The position numbers and the translations under genes were made by a program. The notes under the pieces were generated by a model. That model was not told the DNA's origin. It searched no databases and was given only the letters and a program-made list of their open reading frames with translations. A DNA stretch of 17,362 nt from the NCBI GenBank assembly GCA_038253885.1, contig JBBSGP010000050.1, forward strand, positions 1-17,362, written 5' to 3'. The first letter of the stretch is position 1; each line of letters begins with the position of its first letter. The DNA is from JALZAQ01 sp038253885 (GTDB lineage: Bacteria; Gemmatimonadota; Gemmatimonadetes; Gemmatimonadales; Gemmatimonadaceae). Below, in pieces: positions 1 through 6,959 of this stretch.

Positions 1-468
1 ATCGGGCCGACCGACATCGCCGACGAACACGAAGTCACCGGTGACGATGCCGATCGGTTGGTCGGCCGCGGCGCCGTCGGTGATGAGAAAGCTCAGGTGC
101 TCCGGTGTGTGGCCGGGGGTGTGGATCGCCCGCACGCTCACGTCACCGACGCGGATGATATCTCCCTCGTGCAACAGTGCGGCACCCACGTGCCGCGCAT
201 AGGCGTACTTCCAATCGGCATCCCCCTCGTCGGACAGGTGAAGGATCGCGCTCGTCCGATCCGCGAGCTCGCGTGCCCCGGAAGCAAAGTCGGCGTGGAT
301 GTGGGTCTCGGTCACATGCGCGATGCGGAGGCCCTCGGCGGCCGCGCCGTGTACATACTGATCGGTGTCGCGGTTGGGATCGATCACGATCGATTCCCGT
401 GTGCGCCCGCAGCCGAGCAGATAGCTCGCCTGCGCCAGGCCGTCGTCGTAGTAACGTTTGACGATCAC
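1..468 (-). CDS. Persulfide-dioxygenase-like metallo-beta-lactamase fold protein (3' part missing)
   Basis: The first 156 residues of an MBL-fold hydrolase are present; the gene runs off the left edge. Visible motifs are THIHAD (His56, His58, Asp60), TPGHT (His120) and TGDFVFVGD (Asp145). In the ETHE1/persulfide dioxygenase family a single iron is held by the first His of HxHxD, the His of TPGHT and the Asp of GD, and all three are kept here. The usual His after HxHxD is Phe61, which argues against a two-zinc hydrolase. Such enzymes oxidise glutathione persulfide in sulfide detoxification, and many carry C-terminal rhodanese domains, which could lie outside the window. The GTG start at 468 is fixed by a strong GAGGAGAG ribosome site and an in-frame stop just upstream. 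It is divergent from the dehydrogenase gene at 636. Fold and subfamily are well supported; the exact substrate is inferred. Confidence 0.85.
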   Translation of the reverse strand, partial: MIVKRYYDDGLAQASYLLGCGRTRESIVIDPNRDTDQYVHGAAAEGLRIAHVTETHIHADFASGARELADRTSAILHLSDEGDADWKYAYARHVGAALLHEGDIIRVGDVSVRAIHTPGHTPEHLSFLITDGAAADQPIGIVTGDFVFVGDVGRPD

Positions 469-635
469 AGTCTCTCCTCACCATCCTGACCGTAGAAAGT
501 AACTCTCCGCGAACGCCCGTCCACGGCCGCTCAGAGGCGAATGGCCGGGCCTGTCATCCCTGCCGCTGGCCGTTGCTTGGCTACACATTCTCAGGTGCAG
601 TCGCACACCGCCCGAACTCTCAACCCGGAGTGACA
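469..635. other. Divergent intergenic spacer
   Basis: The 167 bp between the minus-strand MBL gene and the plus-strand dehydrogenase must hold the start regions of both. A Shine-Dalgarno-like CGGAG lies at 626-630, six bases before the ATG at 636. I found no -35/-10 pair with acceptable spacing on either strand, and only weak GC-rich inverted repeats (ggccgggcc near 544-552). No riboswitch is recognised. Confidence 0.5.
471..479 (-). promoter_or_regulatory. Strong ribosome binding site of the MBL-fold gene
   Basis: The minus strand reads GAGGAGAGA just before the GTG at 468. This purine-rich Shine-Dalgarno block picks that GTG over the nearby ATG at 484, which opens a different frame. Confidence 0.7.
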
Positions 636-2003
636 ATGGCTTGGCCCGCACATCACCGCCTTCATCCGAGCTCGCTTGCACTCTCCGGAGCGCTACTTCT
701 CGCCGCCGGATGCGCTGGTGCGGGGGACTCGTCCGCCAAGGCAGCGGTCGCCGACTCCGCCGGCCGACAGGTCGCCGGGTCAACCTCGTGCGCCGGCGAC
801 AACGGAGGGATCACACTTCCTCGAGGGTTCTGCGCCACCGTTTTCGCGGATTCGGTGGGCGGCGCTCGCAAGTTAGCCGTGGCGACGAACGGCGATGTCT
901 TCGTGCAGTTGATCGCGCAACGTCAGGTGAGCGAGAGCGGCACCAGCCCAAAGGGCGGCATCCTGGCCCTGCGCGATGCCAACCACGACGGCAAGGCTGA
1001 TTCGTCGGTCCGCTTCGGCGATATCGGCGGCACCGGCATCGCGCTCCACGGCGGCTGGCTGTACGCCGACGACAAGTCGCGGATCGTCCGATACCCTCTC
1101 CCCTCCGGGAGTCTGACCCCGTCGGGCTCGGCGGAGACCGTCGTCAGCGGCCTTCCCACGGGAGGACACAGCTCGCGCGACATCGCCATCGACAGCTCCG
1201 GGAGCGCTCTCTACGTGAACGTCGGGTCACGCACCAATTCCTGCCAGCAGAAGGATCGCCAGCTGGAATCGGCCGGCAACGATCCGTGCACCGAGCTCGA
1301 TACGCGCGCTGGTCTCTGGAAGTTCGACGTCGGCAAGACGGGACAGACGTTCGCCCCGAGCGCGCGCTTCGCCACCGGTATCCGTAACGGGATGGGGATC
1401 ACGATCAATCCGGTCGACGGAAAGGCGTACACGACCCAGCATGGTAGGGATCAGCTGTTCCAGAACTGGCCCAAGCTGTACGATGCGGTGCGCAGCGCCG
1501 AGAACCCCGCCGAGGAGTTCATGCAGGTGAACAAGGGTGACGACTTCGGCTGGCCGTACTGCTACTTCGATGTGGGGGTGAAGAAGCTGTTGCTCGCGCC
1601 CGAGTATGGCGGCGATGGCGTCAAGGAAGGTCGCTGCTCCGCGAAGAAGCCGCCGCTGGTGTGGTTTCCGGGTCACTGGGCGCCGATGTCGTCGGTGTTC
1701 TACACGGGCTCGCAATTTCCGGCGCGGTATCGGGGCGGCGTGTTCATCACCTTTCACGGCTCCTGGAACCGGGCGCCGCAGCCCCAGGCTGGCTATCGGG
1801 TGGTGTTCGTTCCGTTGTCCAGTGGAAGTCCGGCCGGAGCGTACGAGACGTTCGCGGATGGCTTCGCCGGCGGGGAGCCCCAGCCCCAGACCGCGAAGCA
1901 CCGCCCGACGGGTCTCGCGGTGTCGCCCGATGGCTCGCTGTTCATCACCGATGATAGCGGCGGTCGAATCTGGCGCGTGACGTACACCGGAGGAGCTCGC
2001 TGA
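636..2003 (+). CDS. PQQ-type sugar/sorbosone dehydrogenase lipoprotein
   Basis: The 455-residue protein starts with a lipoprotein signal peptide: a short hydrophobic run ends in LAAGC with the lipid-carrying Cys at residue 26. It should therefore be anchored on the periplasmic side of a membrane. The rest matches the six-bladed beta-propeller of soluble PQQ-dependent glucose/L-sorbosone dehydrogenases. Family-like stretches include GGHSSRD (His178, candidate catalytic base), LYVNVGSRTN, GIRNGMG, QHGRDQL, GDDFGWPYCYFD, FHGSWNR and HRPTGLAVSPDG near the end. Two Cys flank an insert near residues 207-217. The family oxidises an aldose or aldehyde and passes electrons to quinone or a cytochrome. 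A longer frame opens at 573, but the ATG at 636 has the ribosome site and gives a normal signal peptide. ubiE follows directly. The substrate cannot be told from sequence, and some family members have unknown cofactors. Confidence 0.88.
   Translation: MAWPAHHRLHPSSLALSGALLLAAGCAGAGDSSAKAAVADSAGRQVAGSTSCAGDNGGITLPRGFCATVFADSVGGARKLAVATNGDVFVQLIAQRQVSESGTSPKGGILALRDANHDGKADSSVRFGDIGGTGIALHGGWLYADDKSRIVRYPLPSGSLTPSGSAETVVSGLPTGGHSSRDIAIDSSGSALYVNVGSRTNSCQQKDRQLESAGNDPCTELDTRAGLWKFDVGKTGQTFAPSARFATGIRNGMGITINPVDGKAYTTQHGRDQLFQNWPKLYDAVRSAENPAEEFMQVNKGDDFGWPYCYFDVGVKKLLLAPEYGGDGVKEGRCSAKKPPLVWFPGHWAPMSSVFYTGSQFPARYRGGVFITFHGSWNRAPQPQAGYRVVFVPLSSGSPAGAYETFADGFAGGEPQPQTAKHRPTGLAVSPDGSLFITDDSGGRIWRVTYTGGAR
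1989..1995 (+). promoter_or_regulatory. Strong ribosome binding site at the end of the dehydrogenase gene
   Basis: GGAGGAG lies inside the last codons of the dehydrogenase. The nearest possible start in the ubiE frame is the CTG at 2000, four bases further on, which overlaps the dehydrogenase TGA at 2001. The GTG at 2045 is about 50 bases away, too far for this site to serve it directly. Confidence 0.55.
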
Positions 2004-2044
2004 GCGATCAGCCGCGGCACGCGGGTGCCGCTCCGGCCCCGCCG

Positions 2045-2794
2045 GTGCCGACGCTTCGCGGACTGGATGTGGAGGCCCACCTCCGCGATCCGGAGCTCAA
2101 GCAGCGGTTCGTGACGCCGATGTTCGACATCATCGCGCCGCGCTACGACCGGTTCACGCGGCTCTTCTCGTTCGGCATGGATCGGCGATGGAAGGCCAAC
2201 ATGCTGGCGCAGATCCGAGCGTTCGCGCGCCCGGACAACGTGGTGCTGGATCTCGCGTGCGGCACGGGCGATCTGGCCCTCGATCTGTCAGGCATCGCCT
2301 CACGCGGCCGAGTGACCGGACTGGATGTGTCCGGGGGGATGATCGCCGAGGCGCGACGACGCGCCGTCGCCTCCGGCGACAGGCGTGTTCTCTTCGAGGT
2401 CGGCGACATGACGCAACTCGCGGCCGCCGACGCGAGTGTCGATCTGATCACCGCCGGATACGGTTTTCGCAACGTGCCCAACGCCAGCTCTGCTCTGCGC
2501 GAGGTCGCGCGGGTCCTCCGGCCGGGCGGGCGCCTCCTGACCCTCGATTTCTACCGTCCCGAGAACGCGCTCTGGCGGCGCGCGCTCGTGCGCTACCTCT
2601 CGGTGGCCGGCAACCTCGTGGGGTGGCTCTGGCACCGGGAGCCGGTGGTGTATGGCTACATCGCGCACTCGATCGAGCATTGGATGTCGTGGCAGGCTTT
2701 CGGACGGGCCCTGGAGAGCGCCGGGCTCGACGTCGAGCGAGTCGACAGGATGCTTCTGGGCGGCGCGGCGATCCATCGCGCGCGCCGCCGCTGA
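2045..2794 (+). CDS. ubiE: UbiE/MenG quinone C-methyltransferase
   Basis: This is a class I SAM-dependent methyltransferase of the UbiE/COQ5 family, about 249 residues from the GTG at 2045, close to the usual family size. It shows FVTPMFDIIAPRYD (residues 22-35), the family's N-terminal signature, the SAM-binding loop VLDLACGTGD (67-76), GYGFRNVPN, LTLDFYRP, and a C-terminal YGYIAHSIEHW block. The family methylates demethylmenaquinone, or a ubiquinone precursor, in the last steps of quinone synthesis at the membrane. Menaquinone is more likely if the host is a Gemmatimonadota member, which is an inference. It lies right behind the PQQ-type dehydrogenase and probably shares its transcript. The start is uncertain: a CTG at 2000, four bases after GGAGGAG, would add 15 residues beginning MSDQPRH. 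No terminator is visible before the convergent gene that ends at 2838. Confidence 0.93.
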   Translation: MPTLRGLDVEAHLRDPELKQRFVTPMFDIIAPRYDRFTRLFSFGMDRRWKANMLAQIRAFARPDNVVLDLACGTGDLALDLSGIASRGRVTGLDVSGGMIAEARRRAVASGDRRVLFEVGDMTQLAAADASVDLITAGYGFRNVPNASSALREVARVLRPGGRLLTLDFYRPENALWRRALVRYLSVAGNLVGWLWHREPVVYGYIAHSIEHWMSWQAFGRALESAGLDVERVDRMLLGGAAIHRARRR

Positions 2795-2837
2795 GCGAGC
2801 TACTCGGAAAGACCCACGTGCGAGAGCGACGGACGAA

Positions 2838-4634
2838 TCACGGCATGTCGCGCACGCGGATGGGCACGACCGACTCGCCCGCGCTTCCGCTGCCGAGACT
2901 GCCCAGCCCGTTGTCGCCCCAGCAGAAGAGCGCGCCGTTCAACGCCAGACCGCAGGCGTGGTACCAGCCGGTGCTCACAGCCGCGAATGCGGCATCGGCG
3001 GCCACCGGCTCGGTCGGCTGACGGCGCGGAGCACGGTCAGCGAGGCCGTTACCGAGCTGGTAGAGCTGGTCATAACCCCAGCAGTAGATCGCCCGGTCTG
3101 TCGTCACCCCGCAGCTGAACCACGCTCCGGCGGAGATGCTGCGAAAGCTGAAATCCCCCAGCACGCGCTGGGGGACGGCGGTAGAGGTCGCGAGTCCCAG
3201 CTGCCCGTTCCCGAGCTGGCCATAGCGGTTGTCACCCCAGCACCAGGCGGCTCCGTTCGTTGCCACCCCGCAGCTGTGCATACCGGCGGAGAGGGAACGA
3301 AAGGACAGCGCCGGGGCGGCCGGTCGCGGGGAGTAGCTGCAGTAGATGTCCCCACAGACCTCCAGTCCCGCGGTGCTGCCCAACTCGCCGAGGGAATTCG
3401 CGCCCCAACAGTACGCGGCCCCGTCCGGCGTCAGCGCGCAACTGTGATTGCCGCTGCTGGCGGTGAGCGAGGCGAACGTCGTCGATCCAGATATGAGAAC
3501 GGGGATATTGCTGCACGGATGACCGTAGCAGCGGTCGCTGGTGAGGGTGGTTCCCAACTGGGCGAGATCGTTCCACCCCCAGCAATAGACGGCGCCGGTA
3601 AGAGCGAGGCCACAGCTGTAGAAGTTGCCGGCCGCGACCGACCGGAAGGCAATGCCACCCGCCACCTCCACCGGCGACGTCGAGCATGCGACGGCGCCGG
3701 TGATGCCGCAGAGATCGCGAGCCGATGTCACGCCGAGCTCGCCGACGCTCCTCCCCCAGCACCAGGCGAGATCGTCCAGGGCGACGGCGCAGCTGTGATA
3801 CGCACCGACACTGATCGCGCGAAAAGGCGGAGCACCGAACAGCGGTGCCGGCACGGGGTGCGGCGCGCCGTCGCTGCTTCCGCCCCCCAGCTGGCCGTAG
3901 TCGTTCCATCCCCAGCAGTAGGCGGTTCCGCTGGCGGTCAATCCGCAGCTCTCCTGCGCGCCCGCGCTGACGGCGATCCAGCTGCCGCCGCTCGCCTGCG
4001 GGATGACGGTGACCGAGACGGTGCCCGATACGCCCTCGCTCGTCGCCGTCACCAGAGTTGTCCCGAGTCGCAGCCCTTCCACCAGCCCGCTCCCGCCGAC
4101 ACGGGCGATGGTCGCGTCCGCGGTCGACCAGGTGACCAGCCGTCCGGTCACGGGGGTGCCGGTGATATCGCTCAGCGCGGCGCTGAGCCGCAGGCTGTAT
4201 CCGAGGAGCACACGCCCGCTGTCCGGAGCGATGGTGACGGTGGTAACAGCCGTCGGCACGACGGTCATCCGCGCCGCACCGGCGCGGCCATCGCTCGTCG
4301 CCGTCACCGTCACCGTCCCGTTCCCGACGCCGAGGAAGACTCCCGACTGCGACACCGTGGCGACCTGAGCATTGCTGCTCGTCCAGGTCACGCTATGGCC
4401 AGCGAGCGTGCGACCGGCGGCGTCGCTCACCGTCGCGTCGAGCTGCACGCGCTCGCCGATGCCGATCGCGCGCGATGGGGCCCGCACCGACACCGCGGCC
4501 ACGGCCGGTACGCCGACGCTGTCGGAACCGCATCCCGACAGCCACACCAGGCCGAAGGCCAGGAGGATACCGATCGACCTGCGGCGGGTGCTCCGGATCG
4601 GTCGCAGAGAGACAGTGGGTGGCCGGACACGCAC
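2838..4634 (-). CDS. Lipoprotein with two Ig-like domains and a seven-bladed RCC1 propeller
   Basis: The N-terminus has an Arg-rich segment, a hydrophobic stretch and a WLSGC lipobox, so it is an exported lipoprotein. Two bacterial Ig-like (Big_2 type) domains follow, each with the pattern VTWSS/STADATIARV then a G-rich TVTATS strand and a V-T-V end. The remainder is seven RCC1-type repeats, each with (S/A)C(G/A) followed after 9-10 residues by a CWG core. Seven repeats would close one propeller. Blades 2, 3 and 4 also carry an extra Cys pair in a loop (CxxxxxxxC, CxxxxC, CxxxxC). RCC1-like propellers bind proteins or ligands; no enzymatic motif is visible. The first in-frame start is TTG at 4694; I prefer GTG at 4634 because it gives a more normal signal length (Cys35). 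Neither has a clear ribosome site. Function unknown; a surface binding or adhesion role is a guess. Confidence 0.85.
   Translation of the reverse strand: MRVRPPTVSLRPIRSTRRRSIGILLAFGLVWLSGCGSDSVGVPAVAAVSVRAPSRAIGIGERVQLDATVSDAAGRTLAGHSVTWTSSNAQVATVSQSGVFLGVGNGTVTVTATSDGRAGAARMTVVPTAVTTVTIAPDSGRVLLGYSLRLSAALSDITGTPVTGRLVTWSTADATIARVGGSGLVEGLRLGTTLVTATSEGVSGTVSVTVIPQASGGSWIAVSAGAQESCGLTASGTAYCWGWNDYGQLGGGSSDGAPHPVPAPLFGAPPFRAISVGAYHSCAVALDDLAWCWGRSVGELGVTSARDLCGITGAVACSTSPVEVAGGIAFRSVAAGNFYSCGLALTGAVYCWGWNDLAQLGTTLTSDRCYGHPCSNIPVLISGSTTFASLTASSGNHSCALTPDGAAYCWGANSLGELGSTAGLEVCGDIYCSYSPRPAAPALSFRSLSAGMHSCGVATNGAAWCWGDNRYGQLGNGQLGLATSTAVPQRVLGDFSFRSISAGAWFSCGVTTDRAIYCWGYDQLYQLGNGLADRAPRRQPTEPVAADAAFAAVSTGWYHACGLALNGALFCWGDNGLGSLGSGSAGESVVPIRVRDMP
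2850..3960 (-). repeat. Seven tandem RCC1 repeat units
   Basis: The minus-strand protein has seven diverged repeats with the CWG core in contexts AYCWGWN, AWCWGRS, VYCWGWN, AYCWGAN, AWCWGDN, IYCWGYD and LFCWGDN, about 45-60 residues apart. A phrase of the type FRSISAGAxxSCGV precedes most cores. At DNA level the repeats share short CCCCAGCA-like blocks on the plus strand. This is a coding protein repeat, not a non-coding array. Confidence 0.85.
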
Positions 4635-4791
4635 GCGAGCGCCGCACGAGGTGAGGACAGACGGAATTGTACGGGGCGGCAACCGGTCGGGCAATCACGG
4701 CGGCGTAGCGTCTTGATCGCCAGGCAGTACATTCTCCCGTCGCGGCGCGCCTGCTGCCGAGCCGGTGGTACCTGTTCTGAAAGGGGGTTTC
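4635..4791. other. Divergent spacer between the RCC1 lipoprotein and the cyclase operon
   Basis: This stretch separates two divergent genes and should carry both promoters. AAGGGGG at 4781-4787 is a good ribosome site for the GTG at 4792. TTGATC near 4712 and TACATT near 4727 look like promoter boxes but are only 9 bases apart, so I do not call a promoter. Confidence 0.4.
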
Positions 4792-5439
4792 GTGAGCGAG
4801 TGGTACGACATCTCCGTTCCCATCGCCGACGGCGGGCTGCACTATCCAGGTAATCCCGAGATCCGCATCCAGCTTCAACAGGCCCTCTCGCGCGGCGCTG
4901 GCGCGAACGTCTCCGCGCTGGCGTTCGGCTCCCACACCGGTACGCACGTCGACGCGGCGAAGCATTTCTTCGACGACGGCCAGACGGTGGATCAGATCCC
5001 CCTCGACATACTGATGGGTCCGGCGTTGCTCCTCGACTTTGCCGACGATGTGCGCGCCATCGGCGCCGACCTGCTCCGCGCCCGCGGGCTCGGCGGCCAC
5101 ACCCGGGTGCTCCTCAAGACGCGCAATTCGACCCTCCTCTCGAGACGTGAGTTCGATCCGGGGTACACCTATCTCGCTCCGGATGGGGCGGATTATCTCG
5201 TCGGTGAAGGTGTGCGCCTCGTCGGAGTGGACTACCTGTCGATCGAACAATTTCATTCCGGCCACCATCGCACCCATCGGGCGCTGCTGTCGCGCGAGAT
5301 CGTGATCATCGAGGGACTCGACCTCTCGCGGCCCCCCGCAGGAAGCTACGAGCTGATCTGTCTGCCCCTGCGTCTCGCTGGACTCGATGGCGCACCGGCG
5401 CGCGCCGCTCTCCGCGCATCGGGCGGACTTGCTCCATGA
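4792..5439 (+). CDS. Cyclase-family (PF04199) metal-dependent hydrolase
   Basis: The 215-residue protein has the family's metal-binding signature SHTGTHVDAAKHF (His48, His52, Asp54), the N-terminal WYDISVPI and YPGNP patterns, the GVDYLSIEQF segment, a later H-R-x-L-L pattern, and the closing IIEGLDLS. Characterised relatives open amide or cyclic amide bonds: kynurenine formamidase and isatin hydrolase. GTG at 4792 follows the ribosome site AAGGGGG, whereas the GTG at 4765 has none, so the shorter start is chosen. It is the first gene of a four-gene unit; its stop overlaps the HAD start as ATGA at 5436-5439, so translation is probably coupled. No tryptophan-degradation gene is nearby, and the downstream partners are gnd and zwf, so a role in sugar-phosphate metabolism, for example lactone opening, is possible but unproven. 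Confidence 0.85.
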   Translation: MSEWYDISVPIADGGLHYPGNPEIRIQLQQALSRGAGANVSALAFGSHTGTHVDAAKHFFDDGQTVDQIPLDILMGPALLLDFADDVRAIGADLLRARGLGGHTRVLLKTRNSTLLSRREFDPGYTYLAPDGADYLVGEGVRLVGVDYLSIEQFHSGHHRTHRALLSREIVIIEGLDLSRPPAGSYELICLPLRLAGLDGAPARAALRASGGLAP

Positions 5440-6041
5440 TCGAGCGCATCTTCTTCGATATCGGCGGCGTGCTCGGAACGAACGGATGGGACCATGAGCA
5501 GAGAACGCGTCTCGTATCTCGGTTCGGTCTCGACGCGGAGGACTTCGAGTACCGTCATCAGGAGACGGTGGGCGCGTGGGAGGAGGGGCGGATGACCACG
5601 GATGAGTATCTGGACATCACCGTCTTCCACTGTTCCTGCGCATTCACACGCGACGACGTTCGGGCTTTCATGCGGGAGCAGAGCCGACCGAATCTGGCCG
5701 CGATCGCGGTCGCGCGCGCCGTGGCCGAACACGCGACTCGGCCCGTCATGGCGATGAACAACGAGTCGGAGGAGCTGAACCTCTACCGGATCGAGCTGTT
5801 CGGGTTGCGCGATATCTTTGCCGCGTTTCTCAGCTCGTGCTGGCTGGGCTACCGGAAGCCATCCCGGCGCTTCTACGAGCGGGCGTTCGCGATCGCGCAG
5901 GCCGACCCGCGCGTCTCGCTCTTCATCGACGATCGGGAGCAGAATCTTGCGCCGGCTCGCGCGATGGGCGCGACCACCGTTCATTTCGAGGGCGCGGCTC
6001 AGCTCGAGATGGAGCTACGCCGCCTCGGCGCCCTTCCCTGA
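5436..6041 (+). CDS. HAD-superfamily hydrolase
   Basis: The 201-residue protein is a HAD subfamily IA-like hydrolase. Motif I is FFDIGGVL with nucleophile Asp8. The usual second Asp of DxD is Gly10, as in some YihX-like members that read FDxGxV. Motif II is at MAMNNES (residues 107-111), motif III is Lys141 in GYRKPS, and motif IV is FIDDRE (Asp165, Asp166). A helical cap lies between motifs I and II, about residues 15-85. YihX-type enzymes remove phosphate from glucose-1-phosphate and other sugar phosphates, which would suit a gene between a cyclase-family hydrolase and gnd-zwf. The start overlaps the previous stop as ATGA. Only 18 bases separate its stop from gnd. Substrate is not determinable from the sequence. 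Confidence 0.85.
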   Translation: MIERIFFDIGGVLGTNGWDHEQRTRLVSRFGLDAEDFEYRHQETVGAWEEGRMTTDEYLDITVFHCSCAFTRDDVRAFMREQSRPNLAAIAVARAVAEHATRPVMAMNNESEELNLYRIELFGLRDIFAAFLSSCWLGYRKPSRRFYERAFAIAQADPRVSLFIDDREQNLAPARAMGATTVHFEGAAQLEMELRRLGALP

Positions 6042-6059
6042 CCGACAGGACCAATCGAC

Positions 6060-6959
6060 ATGCAGCTCGCAATGATCGGACTCGGCCGCATGGGCGGCAA
6101 CATGGTCGAGCGCCTCACGCGCGGTGGCCACAAGCTGGTGGTGTTCGATCGGAGCCCCGCGGCGGTCGTGCGCTACTCCGCCATGGGCGCCATCGGGGTG
6201 TCGAACCTGGATGAGCTCGCCACGCATCTCTCGCCGCCGCGGGTCATCTGGATCATGGTCCCGGCCGGGGCCCCGGTCGATCAGACCATCGAGACGCTGC
6301 TACCTCGGCTCGAGAGGGGGGATGTTCTGATCGATGGCGGTAACTCGAACTTCCACGACAGCATGCGGCGCGGCGCGGCGCTGGCTCCTCGCGGCATCGA
6401 GTTCATCGATTCGGGAACGAGTGGAGGGATCTGGGGACTGGAGAACGGCTACTGTCTCATGATCGGCGCGACCGACGCCTCCTTTGCCCTGTGCGAGCCG
6501 ATCTTCCGGACGCTGGCTCCCGATCACGGCTATGCCCACGTCGGCCCGATCGGCGCCGGTCACTATGTGAAGATGATCCATAACGGAATCGAGTACGGCA
6601 TGCTGCAGGCATACGCGGAAGGCTACGAGATTCTCCACGCGTCGAAGGATTTCTCGCTCGACCTCGAGCAGATCGCGTCCGTGTGGCAGCAGGGGAGCGT
6701 CGTTCGATCCTGGATGAACGAGCTGGCGGTGGAAGCGTTTCGTAAGGACGCGTCGCTGGCGGCGCTCAAGGGCTACGTCGAGGACTCGGGCGAAGGGCGC
6801 TGGACGGTGGAGGAGGCCATGCGCCTCGATGTGCCGGCGCCGGTCATCACTCTCTCCCTGCTCACCCGATTCCGCTCCCGGCAACCCGATTCCTTCTCGG
6901 CGAAAGTGATAGCGGCGCTGCGCAACGAGTTCGGCGGCCACGCCGTGAAGAAAGCATGA
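6060..6959 (+). CDS. gnd: 6-phosphogluconate dehydrogenase (decarboxylating), short GndA/YqeC-like type
   Basis: The 299-residue enzyme converts 6-phosphogluconate to ribulose-5-phosphate and CO2 in the cytoplasm. The N-terminal Rossmann fold shows IGLGRMGGNM (residues 6-15). The active site has DGGNSNF, the SGTSGG block, and GHYVKMIHNGIEYG with Lys171, His174, Asn175 and Glu178. It is the short form of about 300 residues, not the 470-residue form of E. coli. The residue after the second strand is Asp30 (VFDRS), where NADP-dependent forms usually have Asn-Arg-Thr, so NAD preference is inferred. CAGGA lies about nine bases upstream of the ATG. The stop overlaps the zwf start as ATGA at 6956-6959, so the two steps of the pathway are co-translated. 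Confidence 0.95.
   Translation: MQLAMIGLGRMGGNMVERLTRGGHKLVVFDRSPAAVVRYSAMGAIGVSNLDELATHLSPPRVIWIMVPAGAPVDQTIETLLPRLERGDVLIDGGNSNFHDSMRRGAALAPRGIEFIDSGTSGGIWGLENGYCLMIGATDASFALCEPIFRTLAPDHGYAHVGPIGAGHYVKMIHNGIEYGMLQAYAEGYEILHASKDFSLDLEQIASVWQQGSVVRSWMNELAVEAFRKDASLAALKGYVEDSGEGRWTVEEAMRLDVPAPVITLSLLTRFRSRQPDSFSAKVIAALRNEFGGHAVKKA

Noticed and set aside
58..489. A 143-residue open frame on the plus strand
   Set aside because: It is antisense to the MBL-fold gene, which has a full metal-binding motif set and a strong ribosome site.
2795..2837. Terminator between the convergent ubiE and RCC1 genes
   Set aside because: The 43 bp spacer has no GC stem followed by a T run on either strand.
4711..4733. 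Promoter with TTGATC and TACATT boxes
   Set aside because: The boxes are only 9 bases apart, far from the 16-18 needed.
2652..4853. A 733-residue open frame on the plus strand
   Set aside because: It lies antisense to the RCC1 lipoprotein and the end of ubiE, is Arg/Ala/Gly-rich with no domain, while the minus strand has clear Ig-like and RCC1 repeats. Long shadow frames are common at this GC content.
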